A stretch of DNA of 64,000 bases from Dehalococcoidia bacterium UBA6627 (lineage in GTDB: Bacteria; Chloroflexota; Dehalococcoidia; UBA2979), in contig DKLZ01000016.1 in the NCBI GenBank assembly GCA_002455955.1, forward strand, positions 4,226 to 68,225. The letters are read 5' to 3'. The number at the start of each line of letters is the position of its first letter. Position 1 is the first letter of the stretch. This document shows positions 45,275 through 53,558 of the stretch, piece by piece. A program made the translations under genes and the position numbers. The notes beneath the pieces are model-generated. The model was given only the letters and a program-made list of their open reading frames with translations. It was not told the DNA's origin and searched no databases.

Positions 45275-45775
45275 CTACGACTTACTCACGGACGTTTCTC
45301 TCGTGAACACCTTCTTCAGGCCAGGAAAGAGCTGACGGGTATCGGCAATCTCGAGGCGGTCGATATCACTGCTGGTGGTGACAAAACGCTGCAGCCAGCT
45401 TCCAATCGGTTGTGAAGCAATAGTAGCCAGCATCGCAAATGTAGCAGCGTTGATGAATGTATCACCACGAGACTGCCGTTCAGTGCGATGTTCCGTCCCT
45501 AAGACGACAGCGGCGGTTAAGAATCCTGTTATCAGGATGTTCGTACCACATAATGGAGAGACGACGAGCTCGCGCTGTCCTTGTTGGATTCGATTTAGAG
45601 CCTCGCGTGCACATTCGTCTAGAACTTCTAGATCCACGTCACCGATTATGAAAAAGCCATTCTCTCCTGCTCGCCCGGCGATCCGCTGTGCTCCATAGCG
45701 TTCAAAAAGAACGGTCACGGTAGCGTGCTCTAACCCATGATTACGGCGGATTGCGTTGATCCAGCCTCTGAGCAT
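45275..45775 (-). CDS. DUF6391-like membrane-associated protein
   Basis: A 166-residue protein opening with INAIRRNHGLEHATVTVLFERYGAQRIAGRAGENGFFIIGDVDLEVLDECAREAL, followed by LVVSPLCGTNILITGFLTAAVVLG (hydrophobic) and a second hydrophobic stretch FAMLATIASQPIGSWLQRFV. The RNHxLEHAT opening matches the DUF6391 family that I know from Chloroflexota and cyanobacteria; function unknown. One or two membrane segments are likely. Converges with the SRAP gene. Confidence 0.7.
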   Translation of the reverse strand: MLRGWINAIRRNHGLEHATVTVLFERYGAQRIAGRAGENGFFIIGDVDLEVLDECAREALNRIQQGQRELVVSPLCGTNILITGFLTAAVVLGTEHRTERQSRGDTFINAATFAMLATIASQPIGSWLQRFVTTSSDIDRLEIADTRQLFPGLKKVFTRETSVSKS

Positions 45776-45824
45776 GGAGATCCCGTCCTCGATTATAGAT
45801 ATTCAACGACAAATATAGAGATGC

Positions 45825-47177
45825 TCATGGTGAACGGCTGGTTCCGGGTGCAGCAACTTCAAATTCGGCGAATACATGAACCTTGATTTCTGTTGAGCCT
45901 GATGCATTCGGAGATGCGATCACAACTGTTCCCGAGGCATTTGTAGCACTCAGTAGCGTCGGATTAATGGTGATCGTGAATTCGCCGTCAGGACAACCTG
46001 CTGCGGAGCACGGTGTTCCGTTACCAACCGCGCTACCGGCTGGTGGATCTACGACTAGGAAGCTGTCAGACGGTATTGCAGACCACGATAGGATGCGAGT
46101 TCCTGGATTTGCGACACGAATCGTTGCACTTTTTTGCGCGGGCGTTCCATTCACATGTATCGTCACGGAGTCGTCGTTTACTCTTAATCGTGGCTCGCCT
46201 ATCAGTTGGGCAGCTTGGTCGTTCGATGTTAACGGGATTTGAGTTCGGTGTGCGGGTTGCGGTGTAGGGATATCCATTGCTTGATAAGGAGAAGTAAAGT
46301 TTGCCAGTCCGATCGCATTAAAGAACTGAGGTTGAGTGAAATCCGGAAGAGTTACTGGAACAGGTACCCAGAGGTCATTACCACCTCGTTCAGCCGGATT
46401 TGCCATGCAGCCGATGACTAGTTCCTGATAGGGATAACGTGATCGTGATTGTGTTCCATCGCAGAGATATTTGGCTCGTGGCCAGCTGAGATTTGGATCT
46501 AAGGGATGGTTACTCTTCTTGGATCCGAGACTCGTGAAACCGTTATAGCTCCAGATTGCGTAGTACCAGTTTTCGAGCAATGTAGGGTCGCCAGCAGTGT
46601 CGGTGCCGACGATCGGTCGCGAGCTGGGTGCGTCATTCCATTTCGCAGCAAGGATACGGGCGCCGCGAGCGATATTGTGTGCGTCGCTTGTGGCTACCGC
46701 GATCTGGTTATCGCTGGGATGTCCTGCAGTACCCAGCGGAACAGTCATTCCACTAGTTACTTGCATGATTCCATGGCCGCAGTCGAAAGAAACGAGAGCG
46801 GGGCCAATAGATTCGAAGCGCGTTGATTTCGATGCCATCGTTAGAGAGGATTCCACCCAACCGATTGCCCGTAGGACTTCTACCGGAATCGCTGCAATGC
46901 CATCGGCTCGATTACTACGTGTTCCAACTTCTACCGCCGGTAGCCTGAAGAAAGAATCACTCGGAAAAAGGCGATTTTGCGAAGCTGCATCGATCATAAG
47001 TAAGTAGCGATTGCGAAGCGCATCTGCCTCGTAGGCTGTGGGGCGTAGCGGATCGAATGCACATGCTTCTGCAGTTGGAGTTGTGTTACGTATTCCTAAA
47101 ACTAATGCACCGAGAATGAAGCCGAGCAACAACGCTCGGTGGATAGTCCTGGAAGCGTGTCCCGCGGGCCTATGCAC
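45825..47177 (-). CDS. Secreted lysozyme-like protein with C-terminal beta-sandwich
   Basis: A 450-residue exported protein. A membrane or signal segment (LLLGFILGALVLGI) sits at about 14-27. Residues about 95-230 look like a transglycosylase/lysozyme fold: AIGWVESSL (with the candidate catalytic Glu), FDCGHGIMQVTSGM and NIARGARILAAKWN, plus WYYAIWSYNGF. The C-terminal 120 residues form an Ig/BACON-like beta domain (PRLRVNDDSVTIHV, ATIRVANPGTRILSWSA, GTVVIASPNASG) with a possible disulfide CSAAGC. It probably acts on or near the cell wall or surface layer. GTG start overlaps the upstream gene by eight bases. Confidence 0.72.
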   Translation of the reverse strand: MHRPAGHASRTIHRALLLGFILGALVLGIRNTTPTAEACAFDPLRPTAYEADALRNRYLLMIDAASQNRLFPSDSFFRLPAVEVGTRSNRADGIAAIPVEVLRAIGWVESSLTMASKSTRFESIGPALVSFDCGHGIMQVTSGMTVPLGTAGHPSDNQIAVATSDAHNIARGARILAAKWNDAPSSRPIVGTDTAGDPTLLENWYYAIWSYNGFTSLGSKKSNHPLDPNLSWPRAKYLCDGTQSRSRYPYQELVIGCMANPAERGGNDLWVPVPVTLPDFTQPQFFNAIGLANFTSPYQAMDIPTPQPAHRTQIPLTSNDQAAQLIGEPRLRVNDDSVTIHVNGTPAQKSATIRVANPGTRILSWSAIPSDSFLVVDPPAGSAVGNGTPCSAAGCPDGEFTITINPTLLSATNASGTVVIASPNASGSTEIKVHVFAEFEVAAPGTSRSP

Positions 47178-48303
47178 CGGACCAGCCTAGGAATAATAGG
47201 TCGCTGGTCGCGGTAATTTCCACTCGAGTAGATGCGCCCCCTAAGATCACAAGTGTTTCGTCCCCTGGGTCACGTGAACCGGTTCCACTAAAGTGTCTAA
47301 CAGCAAGATAAGTGCCGTCGACGCTCCAACCGAGAGGGACATCAAACCCAACAGGTGCAGCAGGAAGGATAATTTTTTCAGATGCGGTGATCACAATTGG
47401 TGCCGAACCCGATGAACTATTCGTGGAACATCCGATTGCTAGAGAACCGTCATATCGCCAGCGGGGAGAGTATTGTTCACCTCGGCTCGTATCTACTGGC
47501 GCTGTGATATTGCCTTCGTTAAGCGAGACGATCTGTGCTTGGTGAATGATTTGCTCACGCTCAAGCACAGGAGTCACAAATGCGACCGCATTACCATCAG
47601 GTGCGACAGTCCAGTCACGAGCAATTTCATCCGAGGCGTGGAGCAGTACTTCCAGATTGGAGCTTTCGGTAACACGCAGGAGATCGGTACCTGATGGGGA
47701 GATGCGTGTGAACAGAAGATTCCCTTTCTCATCAAAGCCTATCGGGAATACTCCGAACTCTGATTGATCGGTATGAAGTACGCGTCGAGTTCTGGTTTCT
47801 AAGTCGACACGGATTAGTGATTGAGCTCCACTATCCTCGGTTCGTCGGTAGACAAGTATCCCACCATCTTCTCGTAGTATCGGAGCTACTAACAGGTCCG
47901 CGTCACGTGCAAGACGTACTTTCGAGGTGGTTTTGATATCGAGCACCCATAGTTCGGCTGCGCTACTTCTGTCAGGTTGTATGTCAGAAGGGAGGACGGT
48001 GAAGGCAGTACGCCCGGCAACCATTTCAGGTGCTGGATTAATCCCCCATCCATCGGCGTGTGGTACTGACTGGATTAGAGTTAATGACTCTGGATTGGCC
48101 GCAGGAGCAATTAAAATTTTGTCGACTGTGCTACCAAATTCGGCAAATACTAGTAGTGGTTCCTCCATCACGACCGGTCTATAGGGTGACTCGCTGGACT
48201 CGCGTAATGCAGCAAACAGAATGGCGATCGCTGCCAGAGCCAGCAGGGCAGCTGATACGGAAAGAGCGCGACCAAACCGTGGTAGGCGAGGTTGAGAAAC
48301 CAT
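47170..48303 (-). CDS. Membrane-anchored beta-propeller (TolB/WD40-like) protein
   Basis: A 377-residue protein with an N-terminal anchor (ALLALAAIAILFAAL, about 15-35) and a predicted extracellular beta-propeller. Repeating blades show patterns such as LWVLDIKTTSKVRLARDADLLVAPILREDGGILVYR, LIRVDLETRTRRVLH, WTVAPDGNAVAFVTP and SPRWRYDGSLAIG, of the TolB/DPP-like type. Function unknown; the eight-base overlap with the lysozyme-like gene suggests they work together at the cell surface. No Shine-Dalgarno is visible. Confidence 0.68.
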   Translation of the reverse strand: MVSQPRLPRFGRALSVSAALLALAAIAILFAALRESSESPYRPVVMEEPLLVFAEFGSTVDKILIAPAANPESLTLIQSVPHADGWGINPAPEMVAGRTAFTVLPSDIQPDRSSAAELWVLDIKTTSKVRLARDADLLVAPILREDGGILVYRRTEDSGAQSLIRVDLETRTRRVLHTDQSEFGVFPIGFDEKGNLLFTRISPSGTDLLRVTESSNLEVLLHASDEIARDWTVAPDGNAVAFVTPVLEREQIIHQAQIVSLNEGNITAPVDTSRGEQYSPRWRYDGSLAIGCSTNSSSGSAPIVITASEKIILPAAPVGFDVPLGWSVDGTYLAVRHFSGTGSRDPGDETLVILGGASTRVEITATSDLLFLGWSGA

Positions 48304-48534
48304 GAGATTTTACGGCTATCTACAAATCTCTAGTTACTGCATACCCCGCCAGAGGCAGCAACCTGTATGAGCCGTTTGGTAGCCTTTTTCCCTTTTGTGA
48401 ATGGTAGTCGGCACGAATTGTATGCGTTCCTACACAATTTACGATATGGAGCGTCTCTAGCCACTGTCAACGGAGTTCGAGAATCTACTGTCGATCGATT
48501 TCGATTGGCGGTGCCTTATTGCTAGGCTGATGTT

Positions 48535-49272
48535 GTGATCATTCGTTATCTTTCGGTTCTTGGGGACGCTCCACAGGTCTTTGTGATCCTAATTGGTGCA
48601 TTTGCATTTTCCTTGTTCGCCGGGTTGACGATCCATGAGTTTTCACACGCCTTTGTAGCCGATTCGCTCGGTGATTCTACTCCACGTCGATTCGGTCGAT
48701 TGTCGCTTAATCCAAGACGTCATCTCGATCCGATCGGAACGTCGATGATATTTCTGGTCGGCTTCGGTTGGGCAAAGCCAGTCCCGATCAATCCGATGGC
48801 AACGAGAGATCCCAAGCGAACGATGGCATTGACATCGGTTGCTGGCCCTGCCTCAAACATGGTGATTGCAGGTATCGCTGGATTCCCGATCAATGCAGGA
48901 TGGGTACCGTTCTATCATCCCTTTGTAAGCTCGACGCTCGCAACGCATTACGCGGAACTTTGGACTAGTTCACCACAGGATCTTATTGGTTTGTTTCTTG
49001 GTACCGTCGTGTTACTGAATGTGATTCTGGCAGTCTTTAATTTGATTCCAATCGCTCCATTAGACGGGTTTAATCTTGCTGTGGGCTTGCTACCTTCAGA
49101 ACTTTCGATGCGACTTGCTCGAACCGCGCGATGGGGCCCTGGAATTTTGATGTTGCTGATCCTTATGCCGTTTTTTGTAGGTGTTAGCCCATTGTTCTCG
49201 GTAATGAGTCCGTTGATTGATCTGCTCTTGGATGCCTTTGTAGGGAATGCTACAGATCTTAGGTTTGGCTGA
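48535..49272 (+). CDS. M50-type site-2 metalloprotease
   Basis: A 245-residue membrane metalloprotease of the short M50 type. The zinc motif is in the first helix pair: TIHEFSHAFVADSLGD (His34, Glu35, His38). SLNPRRHLDPIGTSMIFLVGFGWAKPVPINP follows, and the third ligand is in NLIPIAPLDGFNLAVG. Five or six membrane helices. Such enzymes cut transmembrane anti-sigma or signalling proteins; no PDZ domain is present. GTG start with AGGCTGATG before it. First gene of the long plus-strand run. Confidence 0.92.
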   Translation: MIIRYLSVLGDAPQVFVILIGAFAFSLFAGLTIHEFSHAFVADSLGDSTPRRFGRLSLNPRRHLDPIGTSMIFLVGFGWAKPVPINPMATRDPKRTMALTSVAGPASNMVIAGIAGFPINAGWVPFYHPFVSSTLATHYAELWTSSPQDLIGLFLGTVVLLNVILAVFNLIPIAPLDGFNLAVGLLPSELSMRLARTARWGPGILMLLILMPFFVGVSPLFSVMSPLIDLLLDAFVGNATDLRFG

Positions 49273-49290
49273 CGTGCTCCCGATTTACGA

Positions 49291-49827
49291 ATGCACACAC
49301 CTGTGCTAATTGGGCACTGTGTGTACCGTGCTCATCAGTTTCTGGATGGATTTCGAACATCGATTGCATCTCGAGATTTAGAGCGTATCGCTTCTTTATT
49401 GTCTGAAAATGAAACGCAAATTTTCTTTTCGATGCAGCCGCGAGATCGTCGGCACGGTGTCGAAACTATGCGACATGTTGATCGGTTGGCCTCGGAGCAC
49501 GGAATGGTCGCAACAGATGAATTGTTGATCGCCGCACTACTGCATGATGCAGGGAAAGGTGTTATTCGAATTGAAGATCGCGTCATCTATGTGCTGCTAA
49601 ATAATCTAGCGCCTGATTTATTGAATAGATTTGCGCAAGCTGAGGGTGTTCGCTGGAGGTCGGCATTATGGCGCCTTTGCCACCATGCGGAACTTGCCGC
49701 TTCTCAATTCGAACAAATAGGGCTCTCACGTCGAGTGATTGAACTAACAGCAGCTCATCATCAAGGGGAAACTACAGATGGGGATTTTGAGTTGGCGTGG
49801 TTGATTGAGGCAGATGCAACTTTATAG
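49291..49827 (+). CDS. HD-domain phosphohydrolase
   Basis: A 178-residue HD protein. The metal site is HGVETMRHVDRLASEHG (His), LLIAALLHDAGKG (the HD pair) and LCHHAELAASQ further on. It resembles small HD hydrolases that act on nucleotides or (p)ppGpp-like substrates, but is too short for a Rel enzyme. Lies 18 bp after the M50 gene. No strong Shine-Dalgarno before the ATG at 49291, so translation may be coupled. Confidence 0.83.
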   Translation: MHTPVLIGHCVYRAHQFLDGFRTSIASRDLERIASLLSENETQIFFSMQPRDRRHGVETMRHVDRLASEHGMVATDELLIAALLHDAGKGVIRIEDRVIYVLLNNLAPDLLNRFAQAEGVRWRSALWRLCHHAELAASQFEQIGLSRRVIELTAAHHQGETTDGDFELAWLIEADATL

Positions 49828-49903
49828 CCTGCTTCGCACTGCACCAAGTAATACTGGGCTCGGTGTACCATCGCTCGAAGACAAGCTGACCGCTGACTGC
49901 GCT

Positions 49904-49923
49904 GAACTTAAGGGAACTTAAGG
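49904..49923 (+). repeat. Tandem 10-bp duplication upstream of tyrA
   Basis: GAACTTAAGG occurs twice in direct succession, at 49904-49913 and 49914-49923. The second copy supplies the AAGGGG Shine-Dalgarno of tyrA. The repeat contains the palindrome CTTAAG. Confidence 0.7.
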
Positions 49924-49932
49924 GGTGTGTTT

Positions 49933-50964
49933 ATGACTCAGATTGCGATCTTGGGTACAGGCTTGATTGGCGCATCGATCGGACTAGCGTTGAAAGCCAA
50001 TGACCGTCTGGATGGCATCGACATCATTGGCTACGACCGAGAGAAGAAAAATCTAAGTCGCGCGAAGAAGATAGGGGCAGTCGATCGCAGTGAGAAAAAC
50101 ATAACTAAGGCTGTGCGCGATGCGAGCATAATTGTCTTGGCTGCACCGGTACTCGCCAATCATCGAATGATCGAGGAAGTTGCCTCACATCTGAATCCAG
50201 GTGTTGTTGTGACTGATACCGGTTCGACAAAGGCCGCCACGATCAAAGTTGCACACGAGAACCTGCCAGAGGGAGTTAGCTTCGTTGGTGGGCATCCGAT
50301 GGCAGGTAAGACCGAAGTTGGTCCAGATAATGCAAGCGCCGAATTGTTTCAGGACGCTCGGTGGGTTGTTTCAGCTCCCTCTTGGGCTTCGGAAGTGTCT
50401 GTGAAAGCAGTGCTTGGCCTTGCTGAAGCAGTTGGCGCAGTTCCAGTGATCATGGATGCGGATGAACATGATGCCTATTTGGCAGCAGTGTCCCATTTGC
50501 CAATGTTATCCGCTCAGGCGATGTTTAGACTCGTTCGGCGGTCTGAAGCATGGCCTGAGCTTGGTCAGTTGGCTGCAGGTGGATTCAAGAGTTCGACACG
50601 CTTAGCTGCGACGGATCCCTCTATGGCGTACGACATACTTACTACGAATAAGGAACAAACTGTCCACTGGCTCGATCGCTTCATTGACGAGCTGCAGGAA
50701 ATGCGAGGTCAGCTTCAGGATGCTGACCAAGAGATTCTTTTTCAGGAAATAGCGCAAGTCGAACTTGACTATAGCGCCTTCCAGATTGGTGCGTTTCGTC
50801 GTGAAAGTAAGACCGATTCTGCTATGGACCGAGCGAAACTCGATTTCAGCTCGTTGCTAATTGGAGAGTTGGCGAGAGAAAAGATTGCTCAAATTACGCG
50901 TGATTCCGAAGAGCGTCTTAAAGAGATCGAAATTGAAGATCGGATGAGACGTAACATCGACTAA
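49933..50964 (+). CDS. tyrA: Prephenate/arogenate dehydrogenase
   Basis: A 343-residue NAD(P)-dependent dehydrogenase. The Rossmann motif is IAILGTGLIGASIGLALK; VLAAPVLANHRMIEEV and FVGGHPMAGKTEVGPDNA hold the substrate Arg/His region; helical dimer-domain marks are DEHDAYLAAVSHLPMLSAQAMF and GFKSSTRLAATDPSMAYDI. It oxidatively decarboxylates prephenate to 4-hydroxyphenylpyruvate for tyrosine. The last 70 residues form a charged, helical tail (AREKIAQITRDSEERLKEIEIEDR) longer than in most TyrA, possibly a coiled coil. The in-frame GTG 49927 is less likely than ATG 49933. Confidence 0.93.
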   Translation: MTQIAILGTGLIGASIGLALKANDRLDGIDIIGYDREKKNLSRAKKIGAVDRSEKNITKAVRDASIIVLAAPVLANHRMIEEVASHLNPGVVVTDTGSTKAATIKVAHENLPEGVSFVGGHPMAGKTEVGPDNASAELFQDARWVVSAPSWASEVSVKAVLGLAEAVGAVPVIMDADEHDAYLAAVSHLPMLSAQAMFRLVRRSEAWPELGQLAAGGFKSSTRLAATDPSMAYDILTTNKEQTVHWLDRFIDELQEMRGQLQDADQEILFQEIAQVELDYSAFQIGAFRRESKTDSAMDRAKLDFSSLLIGELAREKIAQITRDSEERLKEIEIEDRMRRNID

Positions 50965-50997
50965 CGATTTTCGAGTGAACGATTCTGGAGGGACACT

Positions 50998-52308
50998 ATG
51001 ACCAGTGGCACCGTGTCACGCACAGTTAGTGGTGCGCAGAAACTCCGTGGTGAATTGCGTGTTCCCGGTGACAAATCGATTACTCACCGTGCTTTGATGT
51101 TTAATGCCTTGGCTTCCGGGCGCTCGCGAGTTGATGGCTTTCTCGATGCTGCTGATACACGATCAACAATCGCATGTCTACGCGCACTTGGTGCAGTGAT
51201 CGAAGAAGAACCCGACGGGTCTGTCACAGTCGAAGGCCATGGACGGTCCGGTATGAGAGAGCCATCCGATGTACTCGATTGTGGTAATGCCGGTACGACG
51301 ATGCGATTACTTGCGGGAGTCGTATCCGGCTTAAAAGGTCTCTATGTCTTGACAGGTGACGGTTCACTACGAAGACGCACGATGGCACGCATTGTGCAGC
51401 CGCTGAATGCTTTGGGAGCGAGAGTTAATGCACGCGCTGCAGGTAAGTTCCCGCCGCTTGTGGTTGAAGGTAGTCAGATCATCGGTGGACAGAAACTTAT
51501 TACAGACGTGGCCTCTGCTCAGGTTAAATCAGCATTACTTCTTGCGGGGTTGGCGGCCGATGGACCAACAACTGTTGTTCAACCGGCGCAAACCCGTGAT
51601 CACACGGAGAGGCTTCTCACAGCGATGGGTGCTGATATTGAGATTCAGGGGAACGCCCTTACCGTGACACCACCTAATCGCGATCTAGAGGCAGTAGATG
51701 TAAGTGTGCCCGGTGACATCAGTACAGCTGCGGGTTGGATCATCGCGGCGACAGTGCATCCTGATGCTGAGTTGCTTTTGCGAGGTGTCGGTGTAAATGC
51801 GACCCGTAGCGGGATCATCGATGTCTTACGCTCGATGGGTGCCGATATTGAGTTTTCAGGAGAACATATCGTAGGCGGTGAACCGGTCGCAGACCTCTTT
51901 GTTCGTTCCGCAGTATTGCATGGGGTAGAAATTGGGAGCGAGTTGATTCCTCGCGCGATTGATGAGCTTCCACTCATAGCGCTGGCAGGTGCGTGTGCAG
52001 ATGGCGAGACTGTAATTTGTGATGCAGAGGAGTTACGCGTCAAGGAATCGGATCGAATCGCGACCACATCCACCGTACTTCGCGCTTTTGGCGCTGAGCT
52101 AGAGGAGCGTCGCGATGGTTTTCGTATTGTTGGAGGAGCCTCGCTGCGACCTGCTACGGTCGATTCCGCATCTGATCATCGTGTCGCGATGCTAGGTGCG
52201 ATAGCAGGTCTACTGGTGGATGGAGACACGACAGTGACTGGCGCTGATGCGGTGTCTGTGTCGTATCCTGATTTTTGGTCGGACCTTAGTCGGATTAGTG
52301 GTGTCTGA
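50998..52308 (+). CDS. aroA: 3-phosphoshikimate 1-carboxyvinyltransferase (EPSP synthase)
   Basis: A 436-residue two-domain enzyme that joins shikimate-3-phosphate and PEP in the shikimate pathway. The N-terminal GDKSITHRALMFNALASG and CGNAGTTMRLLAGV are conserved, as are the DGSLRRRTMARIVQPLNALGA segment, DVASAQVKSALLLAGLAA, RAIDELPLIALAGACADGET and EELRVKESDRIATT. The CGNAGTTMRL loop keeps Gly and Ala near the glyphosate-sensitive sites. GGAGGGA just upstream of the ATG. It continues the tyrA transcript (33 bp gap). Confidence 0.96.
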   Translation: MTSGTVSRTVSGAQKLRGELRVPGDKSITHRALMFNALASGRSRVDGFLDAADTRSTIACLRALGAVIEEEPDGSVTVEGHGRSGMREPSDVLDCGNAGTTMRLLAGVVSGLKGLYVLTGDGSLRRRTMARIVQPLNALGARVNARAAGKFPPLVVEGSQIIGGQKLITDVASAQVKSALLLAGLAADGPTTVVQPAQTRDHTERLLTAMGADIEIQGNALTVTPPNRDLEAVDVSVPGDISTAAGWIIAATVHPDAELLLRGVGVNATRSGIIDVLRSMGADIEFSGEHIVGGEPVADLFVRSAVLHGVEIGSELIPRAIDELPLIALAGACADGETVICDAEELRVKESDRIATTSTVLRAFGAELEERRDGFRIVGGASLRPATVDSASDHRVAMLGAIAGLLVDGDTTVTGADAVSVSYPDFWSDLSRISGV

Positions 52309-52342
52309 TCACCGAGAATCAGTTCTCCTCAAGGAATCCAAT

Positions 52343-52618
52343 ATGACTGATCGCACAGAGTTGATACATGTCGGGTTCGACAATAGCCTTGCGTTGAATC
52401 GAGTGATTGCGGTTGCTTCCCCTACATCTGCACCCGCTAAACGGATGGTGCATCGTGCCAAACAGCAAGAGCGTGTAGTTGATCTAACGAGTGGCCGTCG
52501 TACCAAGGCAGTAGTGGTTTTAGAGAATGACTGGGTGGCATTGATTGCTATCACACCAGAAACCTTTACCGGTCGGATAGCCTCAGGCCGGCACCCGTCT
52601 GACCAGCTCTCAACATGA
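52343..52618 (+). CDS. remA: RemA-family regulator (DUF370)
   Basis: A 91-residue protein matching the RemA family: IHVGFDNSLALNRVIAVASPTSAPAKRMVHRAKQQERVVDLTSGRRTKAVVVLENDWVALI. In Bacillus, RemA is a DNA-binding ring protein that activates matrix and osmoprotection genes; in most bacteria its partner gene is gmk, as here. A longer frame starts at 52247 inside aroA, but ATG 52343 has AAGGAA upstream and matches the family start. It ends in an ATGA overlap with gmk. Confidence 0.93.
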   Translation: MTDRTELIHVGFDNSLALNRVIAVASPTSAPAKRMVHRAKQQERVVDLTSGRRTKAVVVLENDWVALIAITPETFTGRIASGRHPSDQLST

Positions 52619-53253
52619 ATCAGAACATGGATCGAGAAATCCAGACGCTCGTAAATGCGAGTGGCCCACCATTGATTGTCATTCTCTCGGGCCCTTCAGG
52701 TGTAGGTAAAGACGCGGTGATCGAGCGAATGCTCGAACTTGATTATCCGATATCGATTCCTGCCACAATGATTACTCGGCCCCCACGAGAAGGTGAAATC
52801 GATGGGGTTCATCATGTTTTCGTAAGCGTCAAAGAATTCGGACTTCAGGTTGCTGCAGGTGAACTTCTGGAACATGCGCTTGTTTACGGTAACTGGTATG
52901 GCGTGCCACGTTCGCAAGTTCGTTCTGCAATAGCAACTGGTAAACACGTTATGATTCGAGTCGATGTACAGGGAGCGGCTTCACTCCGAAACACTCTGCC
53001 TGATGCACCGTCTGTGTTTCTCGTGCCTGACGATATCGCTAATCTGGAGGCGCACCTCCGTTCGCGAGGGTCCGAGAACGAAGACGAAGTACAACGCCGA
53101 TTGTTTCAGGTTAAGCAAGAACTCTCTGAAGCCGAACATTTCGATTATGTCGTGGAGAACATCGAGGGAGATCTTGATGCTACCGTGCGGGCTGTAGCAA
53201 GCGTCATTTCTGCAGAAATCGAACGCCCCGATCGTGTGGTGATCGAGGTTTAA
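52615..53253 (+). CDS. gmk: Guanylate kinase
   Basis: A 212-residue enzyme that phosphorylates GMP to GDP. The P loop is LSGPSGVGKDAVIERM, with Asp after the Lys where Ser/Thr is usual. GMP-binding marks are TRPPREGEIDGVHHVFVS, EHALVYGNWYGVPRSQV and the lid RGSENEDEVQRRLFQVKQEL; MIRVDVQGAASLRN is the Walker B-like strand. The start overlaps remA by four bases. Confidence 0.95.
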   Translation: MNQNMDREIQTLVNASGPPLIVILSGPSGVGKDAVIERMLELDYPISIPATMITRPPREGEIDGVHHVFVSVKEFGLQVAAGELLEHALVYGNWYGVPRSQVRSAIATGKHVMIRVDVQGAASLRNTLPDAPSVFLVPDDIANLEAHLRSRGSENEDEVQRRLFQVKQELSEAEHFDYVVENIEGDLDATVRAVASVISAEIERPDRVVIEV

Positions 53254-53255
53254 AG

Positions 53256-53390
53256 ATGAAAATATCCCCAGTCAATTCGCACTGCGATGATTATTTTGAG
53301 ATATCAGATGCGAGTGAGACTCATAACCCGGGTCGATCGAAGGAAGGTTGTTTATCCAAGTTTATTGATTTCATCTTGGTACCTTCATAA
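53256..53390 (+). CDS. Possible short ORF after gmk (44 codons)
   Basis: Starts three bases after the gmk stop with GAGG seven bases before its ATG. It encodes about 44 residues, beginning MKISPVNSHCDDYFEISD and ending LSKFIDFILVPS. I recognise no family; it is not an omega subunit, the gene often expected here. The position and the Shine-Dalgarno support translation; the lack of homology speaks against a firm call. Its 3' part runs through the hairpin region upstream of trpE, so translation of this ORF could alter RNA folding there. Confidence 0.3.
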   Translation: MKISPVNSHCDDYFEISDASETHNPGRSKEGCLSKFIDFILVPS

Positions 53391-53395
53391 CAACC
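53343..53395 (+). promoter_or_regulatory. Two mutually exclusive hairpins in the trpE leader
   Basis: GAAGGT (53343-53348) can pair with ACCTTC (53381-53386), and GGTTGTT (53346-53352) with AACAACC (53389-53395). The 5' arms share three bases, so only one can form. A TGGTACC core near 53377 recalls a T-box but the rest of that motif is missing. It lies 20 bases before the coupled ORF. Possible attenuator-like control of trpE. Confidence 0.3.
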
Positions 53396-53414
53396 GAGTC
53401 AGGAGCAACGAACG

Positions 53415-53558
53415 ATGAGGGCCTTTATGTTTAACGTATCCGCCATATCGTTAGAAACCAAAAGGGATCCTGTTCTTGATCGATTCGGAAGAAACTTTTC
53501 AATCGAGGACAGTTGTGATCTTTACCATATGATTCTTGAGACACCCTATGTCCATTGA
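53415..53558 (+). CDS. Short ORF overlapping the trpE start (47 codons)
   Basis: Begins with ATG preceded by AGGAG at nine bases, and its TGA stop lies eleven bases inside trpE, in a different frame. The product begins MRAFMFNVSAISLETK and ends MILETPYVH. It has no tryptophan, so it is not a classical Trp leader peptide. The overlap means that ribosomes ending this ORF could re-initiate on trpE, whose own Shine-Dalgarno is poor. No family recognised. Confidence 0.4.
   Translation: MRAFMFNVSAISLETKRDPVLDRFGRNFSIEDSCDLYHMILETPYVH

Noticed and set aside
53370..53400. T-box riboswitch before trpE, suggested by TGGTACC
   Set aside because: The flanking T-box bases, the specifier loop and a terminator with a U tract are not seen; kept only as unspecific alternative hairpins.
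53256..53558. Classical Trp leader peptide
   Set aside because: Neither short ORF contains a Trp codon.
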